Below are positions 18,838 through 29,756 of a DNA stretch of 33,598 bases, one piece after another. Numbering within the stretch: the stretch's first letter is position 1; each line of letters starts with the position of its first letter. The position numbers were made by a program, and so were the translations under genes. Origin of the DNA: Thermoplasmata archaeon. GTDB taxonomy: Archaea; Thermoplasmatota; Thermoplasmata; Sysuiplasmatales; Sysuiplasmataceae. The notes under the pieces are model-generated. The model had not been told where the DNA came from and did not search any database. It saw nothing but the letters and a program-made list of their open reading frames with translations. The stretch spans positions 1 through 33,598 of the forward strand of contig JAKABN010000008.1 of assembly GCA_021796895.1 (NCBI GenBank), read 5' to 3'.

Positions 18838-20225
18838 CAGTCCTTCCTCCACTTGCCGTATTTTCCAATGTGGTCGCGCTTTACCCTCTTCATTTCGTTT
18901 TCCGGCAGCACGCTGAGCAGTTCCCATCCGAGGTCGAGTGTCGTCTCAATCGTCCTGTCCTCGTACACACCCTGATTCACGAACCTCTTTTCGAATTCGT
19001 CTGCGAATTTGAGGTAGAGCCTGTCGTTTGCCCCCAGTGCTTCCTCACCGACAATCGCGCTGAGCGAACGCAGATCCTTTCCGTTTGCATAGGCAGAATA
19101 CAGCTGATCTGCGACACCTCTGTGGTCTTCCCTTGTCCTCTTGGCTCCTATCCCCTGATTCATGAGTCTGGACAGGGACGGAAGAACATCGATTGCCGGA
19201 TATATTCCCTTCCTCTGCAGATCCCTGCTGAGCACTGTCTGTCCTTCGGTTATGTAGCCCGTGAGGTCCGGTATGGGGTGTGTTATGTCGTCCCCGGGCA
19301 TCGTGAGGATTGGTATCTGTGTTATGGAGCCGTTCTTGCCGCGGATCTTCCCGGCCCGCTCGTATATGGTGCTCAAATCGGTGTACATGTAGCCGGGGTA
19401 TCCCCTTCTGCCTGGAACCTCTTCCCTCGCGGCTGAAATTTCACGGAGCGCTTCGCAGTAGTTGGTCATATCCGTCAGTATGACGAGTATGTGCATTTCC
19501 CTCTCGTATGCGAGGTATTCGGCTGTTGTGAGTGCCACTTTCGGAAGTATGATGCGCTCCATCGAAGGATCGGAGGAGAGATTGAGGAACAGGACCGCCC
19601 TCGAGAGAGCGCCCGTGTTTCTGAACTCGCTTATGAAAAAGTTCGCCTCCTCGCTTGTGATGCCCATGGCACCGAATATGACCGCGAAATTCTCTCCCTT
19701 GCCGAGCACTTTTGCCTGCCTTGCTATCTGAGCGGCTACCATGTTGTGCGCCATGCCGGAACCCGAAAATATGGGCAGTTTCTGTCCTCTCACGAGAGTG
19801 TTCATACCGTCTATTGTTGAGATGCCTGTCTCTATGAATTCAGACGGCTCCTCTCTGGAATAGGGGTTTATGGCATTTCCAACGATCTCGATCTTTTCTT
19901 TGCTGACTATTTGCGGCCCGCCGTCCGTCGGCTGTCCAAGGCCGTTGAATATCCTCCCCAGCATTTCGTCCGAAACGCTTATTCTGGCAGTGCTTCCGGA
20001 AAACTTCACACGCGTCCTGCTCGCATCCAGTCCAGCCGTGGGTCCGAATACCTGCACCACCGCCAGTCCTGCGCTGGTATCGAGGACCTGTCCCATTCTC
20101 GTTTCGCCGTCACCGCTCTTTATTTCAACAAGCTCATTGTATGCTGCATTCTGCACATTTTCCACAAACAGCAGCGGTCCCGAAATCTGAGATATCGACT
20201 TGTAACTTACACCGGGCATGTTCAC
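18837..20225 (-). CDS. atpB: A-type ATP synthase subunit B
   Basis: 462 aa; [83 protein letters not shown] start overlaps the atpA stop (GTGA). Confidence 0.96.
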   Translation of the reverse strand: MNMPGVSYKSISQISGPLLFVENVQNAAYNELVEIKSGDGETRMGQVLDTSAGLAVVQVFGPTAGLDASRTRVKFSGSTARISVSDEMLGRIFNGLGQPTDGGPQIVSKEKIEIVGNAINPYSREEPSEFIETGISTIDGMNTLVRGQKLPIFSGSGMAHNMVAAQIARQAKVLGKGENFAVIFGAMGITSEEANFFISEFRNTGALSRAVLFLNLSSDPSMERIILPKVALTTAEYLAYEREMHILVILTDMTNYCEALREISAAREEVPGRRGYPGYMYTDLSTIYERAGKIRGKNGSITQIPILTMPGDDITHPIPDLTGYITEGQTVLSRDLQRKGIYPAIDVLPSLSRLMNQGIGAKRTREDHRGVADQLYSAYANGKDLRSLSAIVGEEALGANDRLYLKFADEFEKRFVNQGVYEDRTIETTLDLGWELLSVLPENEMKRVKRDHIGKYGKWRKD

Positions 20226-21970
20226 GCCTCCACTGCGCCTACCTGCGCCTTAATCTCTCCAAGCAGTTCCTCAAAATACTGCTGGAAATCCGTCTCCCTG
20301 ACCTCCTTCATTCTGGATATCTTGTTTCTCACTGGCAGGGCAGCGAGTTTTTCCATGGAAACACCGCGCTCAATGGCTTCGTTCTGATAGCGGGACATCT
20401 CCATTATGGTCTTCAGCATTCTGTACTGCTTCTTCGTGGAGCAGTACGAGTCCACTTCATCAAATGCGCTCTGCTGCAGGAAGTCTTCCCTGATCATCCT
20501 CGAAATATCCAGTATTGCCTTCTCCTTTTCAGGTAGCGCGTCGTAACCGACGAGCTGCACAACTTCCTGCAGTTCGGCCTCCTTCTGCAGTATGGCCATT
20601 GACTCAGAATATACAGACTGCCAGTCTTTTGCCACATTCTTCTCGTACCATTTCGACAGTTCCAGCTGGTAGAGAGAGTAGCTGTTCAGCCAGTTTATGG
20701 AAGGGAAATGCCTTCTCGATGCGAGCGACGAGTCGAGAGCCCAGAAAACTCTCGTGACACGAAGGGTGTTCTGCGAAACAGGCTCCGAAACGTCGCCGCC
20801 GGGGGGAGATACGGCGCCGACGATCGTGACTGAACCGTATCGCTCATCAGGCGATATAACACGCGAGTTTCCGGAACGTTCGTAGAATTCCGAAACTTTT
20901 CTTCCCAGGTATGCCGGATAGCCTTCCTCGCCTGGCATCTCTTCCAGCCTGCCGGAAATTTCCCTTAGCGCCTCGGCCCATCTGGAAGTGCTGTCGGCCA
21001 TGAGTGCCACGTCATAACCCATGTCCCTGTAATATTCCGCAATGGTTATGCCTGTGTATATGCTCGCTTCTCTTGCGGCCACCGGCATATTTGATGTGTT
21101 GGCTATGAGCACCGTTCTCTCCATTAGCGGTTTACCGCTTTTCGGATCCAGCAGCTCAGGGAACGTGGCAAGTATTTCTGTCATCTCATTGCCCCTTTCC
21201 CCGCATCCGACGTACACCACTATGTCGCTGTCCGACCATTTTGAGAGCTGATGCTGAACAACAGTCTTTCCCGAACCGAACGGCCCGGGGACAGCGACCG
21301 TTCCTCCTTTTGCAACCGGGAACAGGGAATCTATGACTCTCTGACCTGTTATCAGAGGAGTGTCGGGCGGGAGTTTGTTCCTAACTCTTCTCGCCTCCCT
21401 GACCGGCCATTCCTGTTTCAGTCTGATCGGTACCTCCCCTTTGTCGTTCTTGACAGTGGTCACTGTCTCGGAAACGGCGTAATCCCCTTCCCTGTTATTT
21501 CCCAGCGTGCCCGACACTCCACTGGGCACCATGATCCTGTGGACAATGAGGCTAGTTTCCTGCACTTCGCCTATCACCTGTCCCGGTGATACCTTATCCC
21601 CCTTCTTCAACAGCGGTCTGTATGACCATTTCCTGGTCTCGTCGAGAGGGCTGGCGGAAAAACCTCTTCTTATGAAATCACCGCTCTTTTCCCGTATGAC
21701 GTCGAGCGGCCTCTGAATACCGTCATAGATGGATTTCAGCAGACCCGGACCCAGCTCCACCGAAAGCGGCTTCCCGACGTTTTCCACTTTCTCTCCGGGC
21801 CTTATTCCGCTGGTGTCCTCGTAAACCTGAACGGTAACACGCTCGCCGGAAATTCTTATCACTTCACCTATGAGTCCTAGATCTCCGACCCTGACGACGT
21901 CATACATCCTGACATCCTTCAGGTCCTCCGCTATGACGACCGGTCCAGAAACTCTTGCAACTTTTCCCAT
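20222..21970 (-). CDS. atpA: A-type ATP synthase catalytic subunit A (no intein)
   Basis: 582 aa; continuous P-loop [71 protein letters not shown]. Confidence 0.97.
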   Translation of the reverse strand: MGKVARVSGPVVIAEDLKDVRMYDVVRVGDLGLIGEVIRISGERVTVQVYEDTSGIRPGEKVENVGKPLSVELGPGLLKSIYDGIQRPLDVIREKSGDFIRRGFSASPLDETRKWSYRPLLKKGDKVSPGQVIGEVQETSLIVHRIMVPSGVSGTLGNNREGDYAVSETVTTVKNDKGEVPIRLKQEWPVREARRVRNKLPPDTPLITGQRVIDSLFPVAKGGTVAVPGPFGSGKTVVQHQLSKWSDSDIVVYVGCGERGNEMTEILATFPELLDPKSGKPLMERTVLIANTSNMPVAAREASIYTGITIAEYYRDMGYDVALMADSTSRWAEALREISGRLEEMPGEEGYPAYLGRKVSEFYERSGNSRVISPDERYGSVTIVGAVSPPGGDVSEPVSQNTLRVTRVFWALDSSLASRRHFPSINWLNSYSLYQLELSKWYEKNVAKDWQSVYSESMAILQKEAELQEVVQLVGYDALPEKEKAILDISRMIREDFLQQSAFDEVDSYCSTKKQYRMLKTIMEMSRYQNEAIERGVSMEKLAALPVRNKISRMKEVRETDFQQYFEELLGEIKAQVGAVEA

Positions 21971-21974
21971 TTAT

Positions 21975-22283
21975 TCACCTGCCTATTTCGACGCCAAGAA
22001 CCCTCTTTGCGAACTTCTCTATCGACTCTTCTTCGCTTCCACCGGGAAGAGGAACGAAGACAACAAGAGGAGTTGTCGACGTGTTCACCAGATCCATCGT
22101 CTTGCCGTCCATGTGCTTTCTGACGTTCTCGGACAGCATGATGAAGGAATGTTTTCCCGCTTCGTACAGCTCCTTGAATTTCTCCACCGCCTGAACGTCC
22201 TCTGCTGGAAACGCGTCGACTATGCCCAGGAGTCGGAATCCAAGCACGAGCTCCCTCTCACCTACCACTGCAACTTCTCCCAT
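21975..22283 (-). CDS. atpF: A-type ATP synthase subunit F
   Basis: MGEVAVVGERELVLGFRLLGI...EAGKHSFIMLSENVRKHM...TTPLVVFVPLPG. Confidence 0.9.
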   Translation of the reverse strand: MGEVAVVGERELVLGFRLLGIVDAFPAEDVQAVEKFKELYEAGKHSFIMLSENVRKHMDGKTMDLVNTSTTPLVVFVPLPGGSEEESIEKFAKRVLGVEIGR

Positions 22284-22304
22284 GAAGCTGCTTCCCGGCA
22301 AGAT

Positions 22305-23366
22305 TCACACCCCGCCTGCTAGCAGCGCTATTTTCCCGGGCTCTATGCCGTAAACCTTGCTTGTGGCGATAGAGCGCAATACATCTCTTTCTCTCTCCGC
22401 CCTGAATACAAATGCAAAGACGGAACCAATTGAAATCGACTGTGACGATAGAATGCCTGCATATTTTTCATATATGTGGTTGCGCAAGCCGGATTCAAAG
22501 ACACTGAGGTCGCCTCCTTCGCTGTATCTGGCTACCGCATCATTCATGCCGAATCTGTCACTGAGCTTTCGGGCCATCTCCTCGACACTGTCTGATCCGT
22601 AGAGTGCCTGGAAGTTCTCCATCGAAAGGGTTCCGTAAGGCAGCAGAGACTCCCTTATCTTCTCAAATTGCACTTTCATCTGTTTTGCCGTGAGCATTAC
22701 AATGATATTGTGTGCATCCACTTCCTCGCCGAAGTATCTCAGCAGCGGTCCCTCGTTGCCGAGATAGAATCTCAGGCTCGCAAACAGCCGCTTGTAATAG
22801 AATCTGTCAAGTGCATGCAGCATGGGCGCGACATCTCCCTCTTTCCTGTATCTTTCCATTTCCTGCATGAGCACCTGCCCGTAGCCGTATCGCGAAAGGG
22901 TCTCTACCAGGCCATCCATTCCGGTCTGACCTATGAGTATGTTGAAATCGTCGGCTGTCATGTTTCCGGCGAAGGCGCCGATCGGAACGTCTCTGAAGCT
23001 GACTAGAAATGTTTCTGACTGTTTGAGGGAATATCCAACGTACCTCGACGTTATGATGGACTTTATGTTCTTTATGTCCCATTTCGACAGATAGGCTCTC
23101 AGCATATCAGACGCATTAGGCGGTGGAGCAAACTGGGCGATTCTGTTTCTCCTGACGAGTCTCCTGTTGATTGCCATCTCGAGCAGTTCTGGATTCCTGT
23201 AAGTGGAGTAGAGTGCGTCAATATCTTCCTTGTAAGCGGTCGCTGACAGTGATCTCGTGATTGCTTCTATATCCATTTCACGCAGATTTGATATAAAGCC
23301 GTCGCTCAGGAACTCCATTCTGGCCGCCCTGATCCTTCCATAACTTCCGGAATATGTGGAATCCAT
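22305..23366 (-). CDS. atpC: A-type ATP synthase subunit C
   Basis: GSYGRIRAARMEFLSD...YLSKWDIKNIKSIITSRYVGYS...FVFRAERERDVLRSIATSKVYGIEPGKI. Confidence 0.92.
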   Translation of the reverse strand: MDSTYSGSYGRIRAARMEFLSDGFISNLREMDIEAITRSLSATAYKEDIDALYSTYRNPELLEMAINRRLVRRNRIAQFAPPPNASDMLRAYLSKWDIKNIKSIITSRYVGYSLKQSETFLVSFRDVPIGAFAGNMTADDFNILIGQTGMDGLVETLSRYGYGQVLMQEMERYRKEGDVAPMLHALDRFYYKRLFASLRFYLGNEGPLLRYFGEEVDAHNIIVMLTAKQMKVQFEKIRESLLPYGTLSMENFQALYGSDSVEEMARKLSDRFGMNDAVARYSEGGDLSVFESGLRNHIYEKYAGILSSQSISIGSVFAFVFRAERERDVLRSIATSKVYGIEPGKIALLAGGV

Positions 23367-23367
23367 C

Positions 23368-23937
23368 TTACTTAGCACCGATTCTCTCATACAGCTCAAG
23401 CGAAAGACCATCTCTCAGATCTTTCATCATGGTCGTGACTGTCAGATCCATCTCCCTGCTTCCGTCACGGGATTCGGCAATCAGGCCACCGTACGGATCT
23501 ATGTCCTGCATCCTCACCGTAATGCCCTTGACGCCCTTCAGCAGAGAGGCGTCTGCCTCGTTTACTGTGACCGTGCAGCCGTCACCGAGTTTCTTTCTGG
23601 CAAGATCAACCATGTCAGTAATCATCTTCTTGTATGATTTTGAAGAGCGGACGTTCTTCATGAAATCAAAAGCTTTCGTCAGATTCTCCTCAACAAGCTG
23701 CGCCCTCTTTTCCCATACAAGCTTCCTCGCCTCTATTTCCGCATTTGAGAGTTCCTTGTTCTCCAGGGAACGGCATTCCTCGGCGCTCTGTCTGGCCGAA
23801 TCATTGACTATTTCCTGTATCTTCTTTTTTGTGATCTTTTCGAGGTCGCGCATCTGCACTTCAAAGGATGCAGTAATGCGCTCCATCTCCGTTGCTTTGC
23901 GCTGCTCGATCGACTGGAGAATGTTCTCTAGCGGCAT
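23368..23937 (-). CDS. atpE: A-type ATP synthase subunit E
   Basis: 189 aa peripheral-stalk coiled coil, ILQSIEQRKATEMERITASFEVQM; C-terminal IDPYGGLIAESRDGSREMDLTVTTMMKDLRDGLSLELYERI. Confidence 0.92.
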   Translation of the reverse strand: MPLENILQSIEQRKATEMERITASFEVQMRDLEKITKKKIQEIVNDSARQSAEECRSLENKELSNAEIEARKLVWEKRAQLVEENLTKAFDFMKNVRSSKSYKKMITDMVDLARKKLGDGCTVTVNEADASLLKGVKGITVRMQDIDPYGGLIAESRDGSREMDLTVTTMMKDLRDGLSLELYERIGAK

Positions 23938-23946
23938 CTGAACACT

Positions 23947-24183
23947 TCACAGTATGTGTAGCAACAGAATCAGACCAAGCACAAATCCGAGTATCCAGAG
24001 CGTCTCAGGTATCACGAAGAAAAACAGTACCTGTCCGAACTTCTCCGGCTTCTCTGCGATAATGCCCATTCCTGCGGCTCCAATTCCCTGCTGGGCCATT
24101 CCTGTTCCTATCAGGCCGCCCGCAATGGAAATAGATGCGGCTATTGCGAGAAGGGCATCCACGGTGGTTACGGTTGCTACCAT
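23947..24183 (-). CDS. atpK: A-type ATP synthase proteolipid subunit K/c
   Basis: 78 aa, two TM helices; AASISIAGGLIGTGMAQQGIGAAGMG and FFFVIPETLWILGFVLGLIL with the ion-binding Glu. Confidence 0.94.
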   Translation of the reverse strand: MVATVTTVDALLAIAASISIAGGLIGTGMAQQGIGAAGMGIIAEKPEKFGQVLFFFVIPETLWILGFVLGLILLLHIL

Positions 24184-24215
24184 TAAATATTCACCGTTCT
24201 TGGACTATTTGACCT

Positions 24216-24228
24216 CCTTATAAAAAAC
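24216..24228 (-). promoter_or_regulatory. Probable archaeal TATA box for the ATPase operon
   Basis: Minus-strand GTTTTTTATAAGG about 35-45 nt upstream of the atpK ATG (24183). Confidence 0.4.
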
Positions 24229-24379
24229 TTATCTAGTCTTGAGCGTCTGCAGGAGCAGAGCATACCTCTGTCGACCGCCACCTCATCTCGCCATTTTCCC
24301 GGATGAGAAGCACTGTCAGAAAACGTCTCGGAAACATGAAATGATTAAATACGCTCAACGGTCTACTTTTGCCTTGCCT

Positions 24380-25111
24380 ATGATTGAAATCAGGAATCTG
24401 ATTAAACGTTATTCAGGCAAGGGACCCGCCGCCGTGGACGATCTCACTCTGACCATAAACAATGGAGAGATCGTTGGTTTCGCCGGTCTGAACGGCGCAG
24501 GCAAGACCACAACTATCAGGGCATGCACCGGCATAATATATCCTACTTCCGGGACCATTCTCATTGATGGCGCGGATGTCGTAAGCCAAAAGACAGCCGC
24601 ATCTTCTTCTGTCGGGTGGGTACCGGAGCTTCCAAATTTCGAACCGAATGCGAAACCGATGCAGCTGCTGAAATACTACGGTGGTTTCTATGGCATGAAC
24701 TCGGAAGAATCCCGGACAAGGGGAATGACGCTTCTGGAAGCCACCGGTCTCTCCGGCGACACGAACAAGAAGCTGAGGAATTACTCGCAGGGGATGAAGA
24801 AGCGATTCTCCCTGGCCGCATCGATGCTCAACGATCCGCGGAACTATTTCTTCGACGAAACGCTGAACGGTCTTGATCCGGAGGGGATTCGGTATGTCAG
24901 AAAGCTTGTGACCGAGTTGAAGTCCAGGGGTAGAGCCATACTGCTGTCTTCACACATATTGAATGAACTTGAAACGCTGGCCGACAGGATAGCAATAATA
25001 CACAGAGGAAAACTCGTAGAGGTGCTGAACAGGGAAAAGATTGACGCCGTGATGCAGAACGGCGGCAGGCTTGAAGATCATTTTTTCAGCATCATCGGCC
25101 TCAACGTGTGA
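24380..25111 (+). CDS. ABC transporter ATP-binding protein
   Basis: GLNGAGKTTTIRACTGIIYPTSG Walker A, NYSQGMKKRFSLAASMLNDPRNYFFDETLNGLDPEG signature/Walker B, ILLSSHIL. ATG at 24380. Confidence 0.95.
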   Translation: MIEIRNLIKRYSGKGPAAVDDLTLTINNGEIVGFAGLNGAGKTTTIRACTGIIYPTSGTILIDGADVVSQKTAASSSVGWVPELPNFEPNAKPMQLLKYYGGFYGMNSEESRTRGMTLLEATGLSGDTNKKLRNYSQGMKKRFSLAASMLNDPRNYFFDETLNGLDPEGIRYVRKLVTELKSRGRAILLSSHILNELETLADRIAIIHRGKLVEVLNREKIDAVMQNGGRLEDHFFSIIGLNV

Positions 25112-25121
25112 AGGCGCTGAT

Positions 25122-25970
25122 ATGCAGAATTTTATTTACGAAATGCAGAGGACGTTCAGGAGCAAACTGGTCATCGTCATGATGATCATCATCATCCTTG
25201 CGTCCAGTCTTGTCGCCTACGGTATCACCGGTCCGGGCTCACCGAAACCGGTCATCAAACCATCGATGACGCATGCCGCTCAGGCAGTCATATTCAACAT
25301 AATGAATGCGGTATTTCTATTTCTGATCCCGGTACTCGCGATATTCGAAGGTTACATCATCTATGGCAAAGACAGAACAAACGGTGTGCTTGAGTCCGTT
25401 GTGACAAGACCTACTACCAAGGGACAGATACTCTTTTCCAGATTCTTTGCCTGTGCTGCTTCGATATTCATAGGGCTGCTCCTTTCCACACTGATTATAG
25501 ATGCGGGGGTTGCCAGTTACTACGCAACCGGTCTTCCACTTTCCATGATGCTTGCCCTCATAGCCGCCTATCTCGTAGCGGGTGCCGCATTCATTGGACT
25601 CGTTTTTCTGCTATCTCACCTGGTGAAGTCACAGACTTCCGTGCTTGGTCTTGCGATAACAATCTTCCTGGTCATGGTGATTTTCTGGGACACAATTACA
25701 TTCCTGATCCTGATACTCGCACTGAAGCTTTCGCCGGGAACTATAGGTTTCGGCAAAGCAGAAGTGATACTGTCCTTCATCAACCCTGCTTATTTCGGAT
25801 CAAACGTCGTGCTCTATGCCACGGACGTGAGCCTGTTTGGAGGATTCTTCGGCACGGGAATCAATCCTGCCGCATACGGCGTGACGCTGACTTCCCTTGT
25901 CGCCGTGGGCATTGCATGGATGGCATTGCCCATACTCTCCGCATACGCTATGGCAAAAAAATTCGACTGA
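25122..25970 (+). CDS. ABC transporter permease (ABC-2 type)
   Basis: Follows the ATPase gene by 10 nt; N-terminal EMQRTFRSKLVIVMMIIIILASS, KDRTNGVLESVVTRPTTKGQILFSRFFA, multi-TM. Confidence 0.88.
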   Translation: MQNFIYEMQRTFRSKLVIVMMIIIILASSLVAYGITGPGSPKPVIKPSMTHAAQAVIFNIMNAVFLFLIPVLAIFEGYIIYGKDRTNGVLESVVTRPTTKGQILFSRFFACAASIFIGLLLSTLIIDAGVASYYATGLPLSMMLALIAAYLVAGAAFIGLVFLLSHLVKSQTSVLGLAITIFLVMVIFWDTITFLILILALKLSPGTIGFGKAEVILSFINPAYFGSNVVLYATDVSLFGGFFGTGINPAAYGVTLTSLVAVGIAWMALPILSAYAMAKKFD

Positions 25971-26044
25971 AGGGTATCTGTTACTGACCAGGTTGACCCC
26001 CCTTCCTGAAGCCTGTGCTGCCGGATACGCGATTCAACCGGGTG

Positions 26045-27523
26045 TCACGGCATCCCGGCTCTCTGCTTCCTCCTTTCCGCTCTTGAGAAATCACTGAAAT
26101 TCACAACACTCAACTCCAGGTCCGAAAGGCTGATCACAGGCATCATTGCAGGAATAGGCGTAATATTTTTCATCTTCTGGTAAGATGTCTGGGACTGCCA
26201 GGTGCTTCCGCTCACGAGCTTCACACCTCTGTAATCGGAAAGACCGTAAGAATGAATGTGCCCTGTTATGAACACGTCCGGCACTTCGTCAATGACGAGA
26301 TAGTCTTTCCGTTCGGGTGCAAGCGGCGTCTTCTCCCCGTAAACAGGTGCGAGATGTCTTCTCTTCAGCAGTTCAACCATTGCCTCTATGGGTTTCTCCC
26401 AAGAAAGTCCGGGAATCGTGCTTATGACGTCATCGAAACTTCTGCCGTGGTAGGAGAGTATCCTCCTCCCCTCCAGTTCGATTAGCGATGGATTTCCGAC
26501 GAATGTGACATTCGAGTCAAACATCTTTCTTATCTCCTGCTGAAAGGTCGGTTGCGGTTCTGCCGGCCTAACCGCATCGTGGTTTCCTGGCATAAGCACC
26601 GGTCTCACCCAGTCCGGCAGCTCAGAAAAGTACTGCGAGACGCGCTGATATTGTTCGAATACGTCGCTTATCTCCAGATCATCCTCCTGGTCCGGGTACA
26701 CCCCTATGCCGTCGGCAAGATCTCCGGAAACTATCAGGTAGTTGATATCCCTCGCTTCAGGAGAGTTCTTCAGCCACGCGAGCAGATCATCCCATTCATC
26801 CCTGAGAAATGTCCTGCTGCCCACATGCGTGTCTGAGAGCACGGCCACCTTTGAATCAGTGTCTATCTTCTCAGTCGTTCTGTTGAATGGCACATCGGGT
26901 CTTATCAGGGAATCGGCCACCAGCATCTTCCTGTCCCTGCTCATTCTGCCGTGTATGCCCAGGACTTCGTCTTTCAGGACGGTGTCAAACCCCTTCTCCT
27001 TCAGCAGGAGAACAGTGCACCGTTCCTCTTCGTCCTCTATTTCCAGTATTCTGTGGCCGTTCCTTGTCTGATGCACAGTATTGACTATGCCTATGACCCT
27101 GGCATCTCTGTTCACGTGCAGCGCTTTCGAGATAGGTATCGCGCCTGACATGTCCTTTCTCTTAAGCAGTATCCTCTTTATGGAGCGGAAACGGTCGCTG
27201 AAGTACTTTGCAAAGTCCTTAACATTGCCAGTGGTCGTGCTGTTTCCCGTTATGTCCCTGATAACGCGTGGCGCTTCCTGCACTGAAGATATTCGTCCCA
27301 CGTTTTTCGGCACTTCCTGCGTCGCTGTTTCGCCATCTCCTGTAGAGGCTGGCAAAAGCATTCCAGCAGTCACAACCAGAGGAGGGGTCTCAAGCGAATC
27401 GAGATATGACCGGAGTACCGCAAATCCATCCGTTCTGACGCTCAGTTCCTTCAGCGCGTCAGGTTCGAGAAGGACGCCTCTCGACGAGGCAAGTTTCAGC
27501 ATTTCCTCTGTTGAAGAATTCAT
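26045..27523 (-). CDS. DNA polymerase D (DNA polymerase II) small subunit DP1
   Basis: 492 aa; calcineurin-like motifs VLSDTHVGS, VSGDLADGIGVYPDQEDDLEISDVFEQY, PGNHDAVRPAEPQP, ISYHGRSFDDVI-like segment, FITGHIHS. Confidence 0.93.
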   Translation of the reverse strand: MNSSTEEMLKLASSRGVLLEPDALKELSVRTDGFAVLRSYLDSLETPPLVVTAGMLLPASTGDGETATQEVPKNVGRISSVQEAPRVIRDITGNSTTTGNVKDFAKYFSDRFRSIKRILLKRKDMSGAIPISKALHVNRDARVIGIVNTVHQTRNGHRILEIEDEEERCTVLLLKEKGFDTVLKDEVLGIHGRMSRDRKMLVADSLIRPDVPFNRTTEKIDTDSKVAVLSDTHVGSRTFLRDEWDDLLAWLKNSPEARDINYLIVSGDLADGIGVYPDQEDDLEISDVFEQYQRVSQYFSELPDWVRPVLMPGNHDAVRPAEPQPTFQQEIRKMFDSNVTFVGNPSLIELEGRRILSYHGRSFDDVISTIPGLSWEKPIEAMVELLKRRHLAPVYGEKTPLAPERKDYLVIDEVPDVFITGHIHSYGLSDYRGVKLVSGSTWQSQTSYQKMKNITPIPAMMPVISLSDLELSVVNFSDFSRAERRKQRAGMP

Positions 27524-28037
27524 TCACTGTCTCTAATGCTCTCTGATAATAAATGTGATTGCAACCGATGGTTCTGTGAGAACTGGGCTCACAGGCAAGA
27601 GCCTGCACTCGCCATTCAGTTCAGAGTGAGATGCAGCAATTCGTGCGAACGTTCTGGTGTGAATGCTGTGGCATTGTCAGAGACCATCCAGCTCAGTCCT
27701 GAAGCTCACACTGCAACCCGGAGTTGCCCGGACGCTCGAAACGTCTGTGTGGAGAAATGAGTTCAGCGATCAGTAACGTTAACCCAGAATTCAGGGGAAG
27801 CCAGAATCGGAGGATGTCATGGAGGCCCATGATTTTCGCAACAGTGCTGATAATCATGGAAAGGGATGAACCGGAGCTCACATGTGGTTGTCGTCCGTGC
27901 AACGCTGTCAGGCTACAGACACAGGCCAGAGGAGCGCCGGTAGACGAAGGAGACGAAGGACAAAGGTTTTCATCGAGATGGTAAATGTCGTCGCTGCCGG
28001 GGCCGCCGCCAAGGTCGGTCTCCGGGCGGCGTCAAAG

Positions 28038-29186
28038 ATGAAATACATCGCTGTTACAATACTCGGGAGAGACACAGAAGGCATACTTGCCCGTGCCATC
28101 GATTCAGTTCTGCGCGGCGGTTCCCACATTGCAGATATACAGCAGAGCGTGGTGCACGGCATACTCAGCCTCTTCATACTCACGGAAGGTGAAGGATCCG
28201 CCGGACCTTTCAGAGACAGAATGATTTCCGCGCTTTCGGGTTTCAACCTGTCCGTCGACGTCCATGAAACAGAGGAGTATGTTACAGACTCGTTCTCCGA
28301 GAAGTTCGTCATAACAATGATAGGAAAGCGCTCGGATGAAATGCTCCGTGTCTTTGCAGTGACTGCCGCATCTCTGGGCATCAACAATATAAGAATCAAT
28401 ATGCTCAGCAGGGGTGACCTCTCCGCAATGCAGTTCGTCGTGGATCTCGACGGGTGTCCGCCTGAAAAGGCAAGGAAGGACATAGAAAGTGCAATGTCTG
28501 GACTCGAGGTTGATGTGATTTTTGAGCAGGAATCGACTTTCAGGATGGGAAAGAAGCTCATAGTTTTCGACATGGACTCTACGCTCGTGAGCAATGAAAC
28601 CATCGATGAGCTTGCCGAGATTGCGGGCATAGGGGAGGACGTGAGCAGGATAACGGAGAGGGCAATGAACGGTGAAATTGACTATATACAATCCATACGC
28701 GAACGTGTTCGGCTGCTGAAGGGAATACCCGCATCTGTACTGGATGAGATGAAATCATCGCTTACGCTGAACCCCGGTGCGCGCGAACTGATATCTTCCC
28801 TGCGCTCGATGAAATACCGCATCGCTCTGGTCAGCGGAGGTTTCACCGAGTTCACAGATAAGATGAAGGAGGAACTCGGCCTGGATTACGCATTCGGCAA
28901 CAGACTGGAAGTCAAGAACAACCATCTGACTGGGAATCTGGAAGAACCAATACTCGATGCCTGCGGCAAGCAGCGCATAATCGAGGAAGTAATGATGGCC
29001 GAAGGAATCTCATCCAAGGAGGTTGTTGTCGTGGGCGACGGTGCAAATGATACTGTCATGGTCAAGAACGCTGGCCTTGGAATAGCATTCAGGGGAAAGG
29101 ATGTGCTCAGGAAGGTGGCCGACGGGACGCTCTCCAAAAGCGATCTGCGATCTATACTCTACTGCCTGGGACACTACGGCGACTGA
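28038..29186 (+). CDS. serB: Phosphoserine phosphatase SerB with N-terminal ACT-type regulatory region
   Basis: Two ACT-like segments (KYIAVTILGRDTEGILARAIDSVLRGG; KFVITMIGKRSDEMLRVFAVTAASLGINN), then HAD VFDMDSTLVSNETIDELAEIAG, LVSGGFTEFTDKMKEELGLDYAFGNRLE, VGDGANDTVMVKNAGLGIAF. Start may be 28038 or further upstream. Confidence 0.92.
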   Translation: MKYIAVTILGRDTEGILARAIDSVLRGGSHIADIQQSVVHGILSLFILTEGEGSAGPFRDRMISALSGFNLSVDVHETEEYVTDSFSEKFVITMIGKRSDEMLRVFAVTAASLGINNIRINMLSRGDLSAMQFVVDLDGCPPEKARKDIESAMSGLEVDVIFEQESTFRMGKKLIVFDMDSTLVSNETIDELAEIAGIGEDVSRITERAMNGEIDYIQSIRERVRLLKGIPASVLDEMKSSLTLNPGARELISSLRSMKYRIALVSGGFTEFTDKMKEELGLDYAFGNRLEVKNNHLTGNLEEPILDACGKQRIIEEVMMAEGISSKEVVVVGDGANDTVMVKNAGLGIAFRGKDVLRKVADGTLSKSDLRSILYCLGHYGD

Positions 29187-29692
29187 GAATCCTCTGCAGC
29201 CTCGATCCCCTTCTTCCCTGTCTCCACCGGAAGGGCAGCCTCAATCCATTTCCTGTATCCATGTGCGAGGTTGTACAGTTCCTTGCCCCGCGATTTTCTC
29301 AAGGCCATTCTGGATCTGTGTCCGGTCGAGCACACGAAAACAGTCGGAACAGGAAGGGCCGTATTTTTCGCTATTCTGGTGAACGGTATATTGATAGCGC
29401 CGGGTATGTGACCGCGAGCGTATTCCGTCCTTGATCGCACATCAACAATCCTGAGGTCTTTCTGTGTCCTGATCAGTTCATAGAGTGCGGCGCTGTCCAC
29501 ATCGGTGTAAGTTCCCTTCTCCGCATATGGCCATCCGTAATACCTGTACGGCAGAAGCGATGAGGCCAGGCCAAGAACAAGCAGGCATGTCAGTACAATG
29601 ACTGGCACTGTGAATCCGAATGCAGTGTACAGCGCCACTAGGAACATGGCACAGAGTGCCAGGAGCGTTAGTGCAAGCGGCAGCGTACGCAT
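29174..29692 (-). CDS. Membrane-anchored rhodanese-domain protein
   Basis: Two N-terminal TM segments, then LRIVDVRSRTEYARGHIPGAINIPF and FVCSTGHRSRMA (active-site Cys). Confidence 0.87.
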   Translation of the reverse strand: MRTLPLALTLLALCAMFLVALYTAFGFTVPVIVLTCLLVLGLASSLLPYRYYGWPYAEKGTYTDVDSAALYELIRTQKDLRIVDVRSRTEYARGHIPGAINIPFTRIAKNTALPVPTVFVCSTGHRSRMALRKSRGKELYNLAHGYRKWIEAALPVETGKKGIEAAEDSQSP

Positions 29693-29756
29693 GTCGTCTC
29701 AGCCCTCCCCCGCATCGTCGTATGGGCTCGATACGCCGCCACTGTGTTTCAACAGT

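Noticed and set aside
27536-27990. Roughly 450-bp gap between DP1 and serB with short ORFs (e.g. ...SPEAHTATRSCPDARNVCVEK)
   Set aside because: Looked for a tRNA, small RNA or transposase tail; no cloverleaf or convincing motif seen. Would need BLASTx/Infernal.
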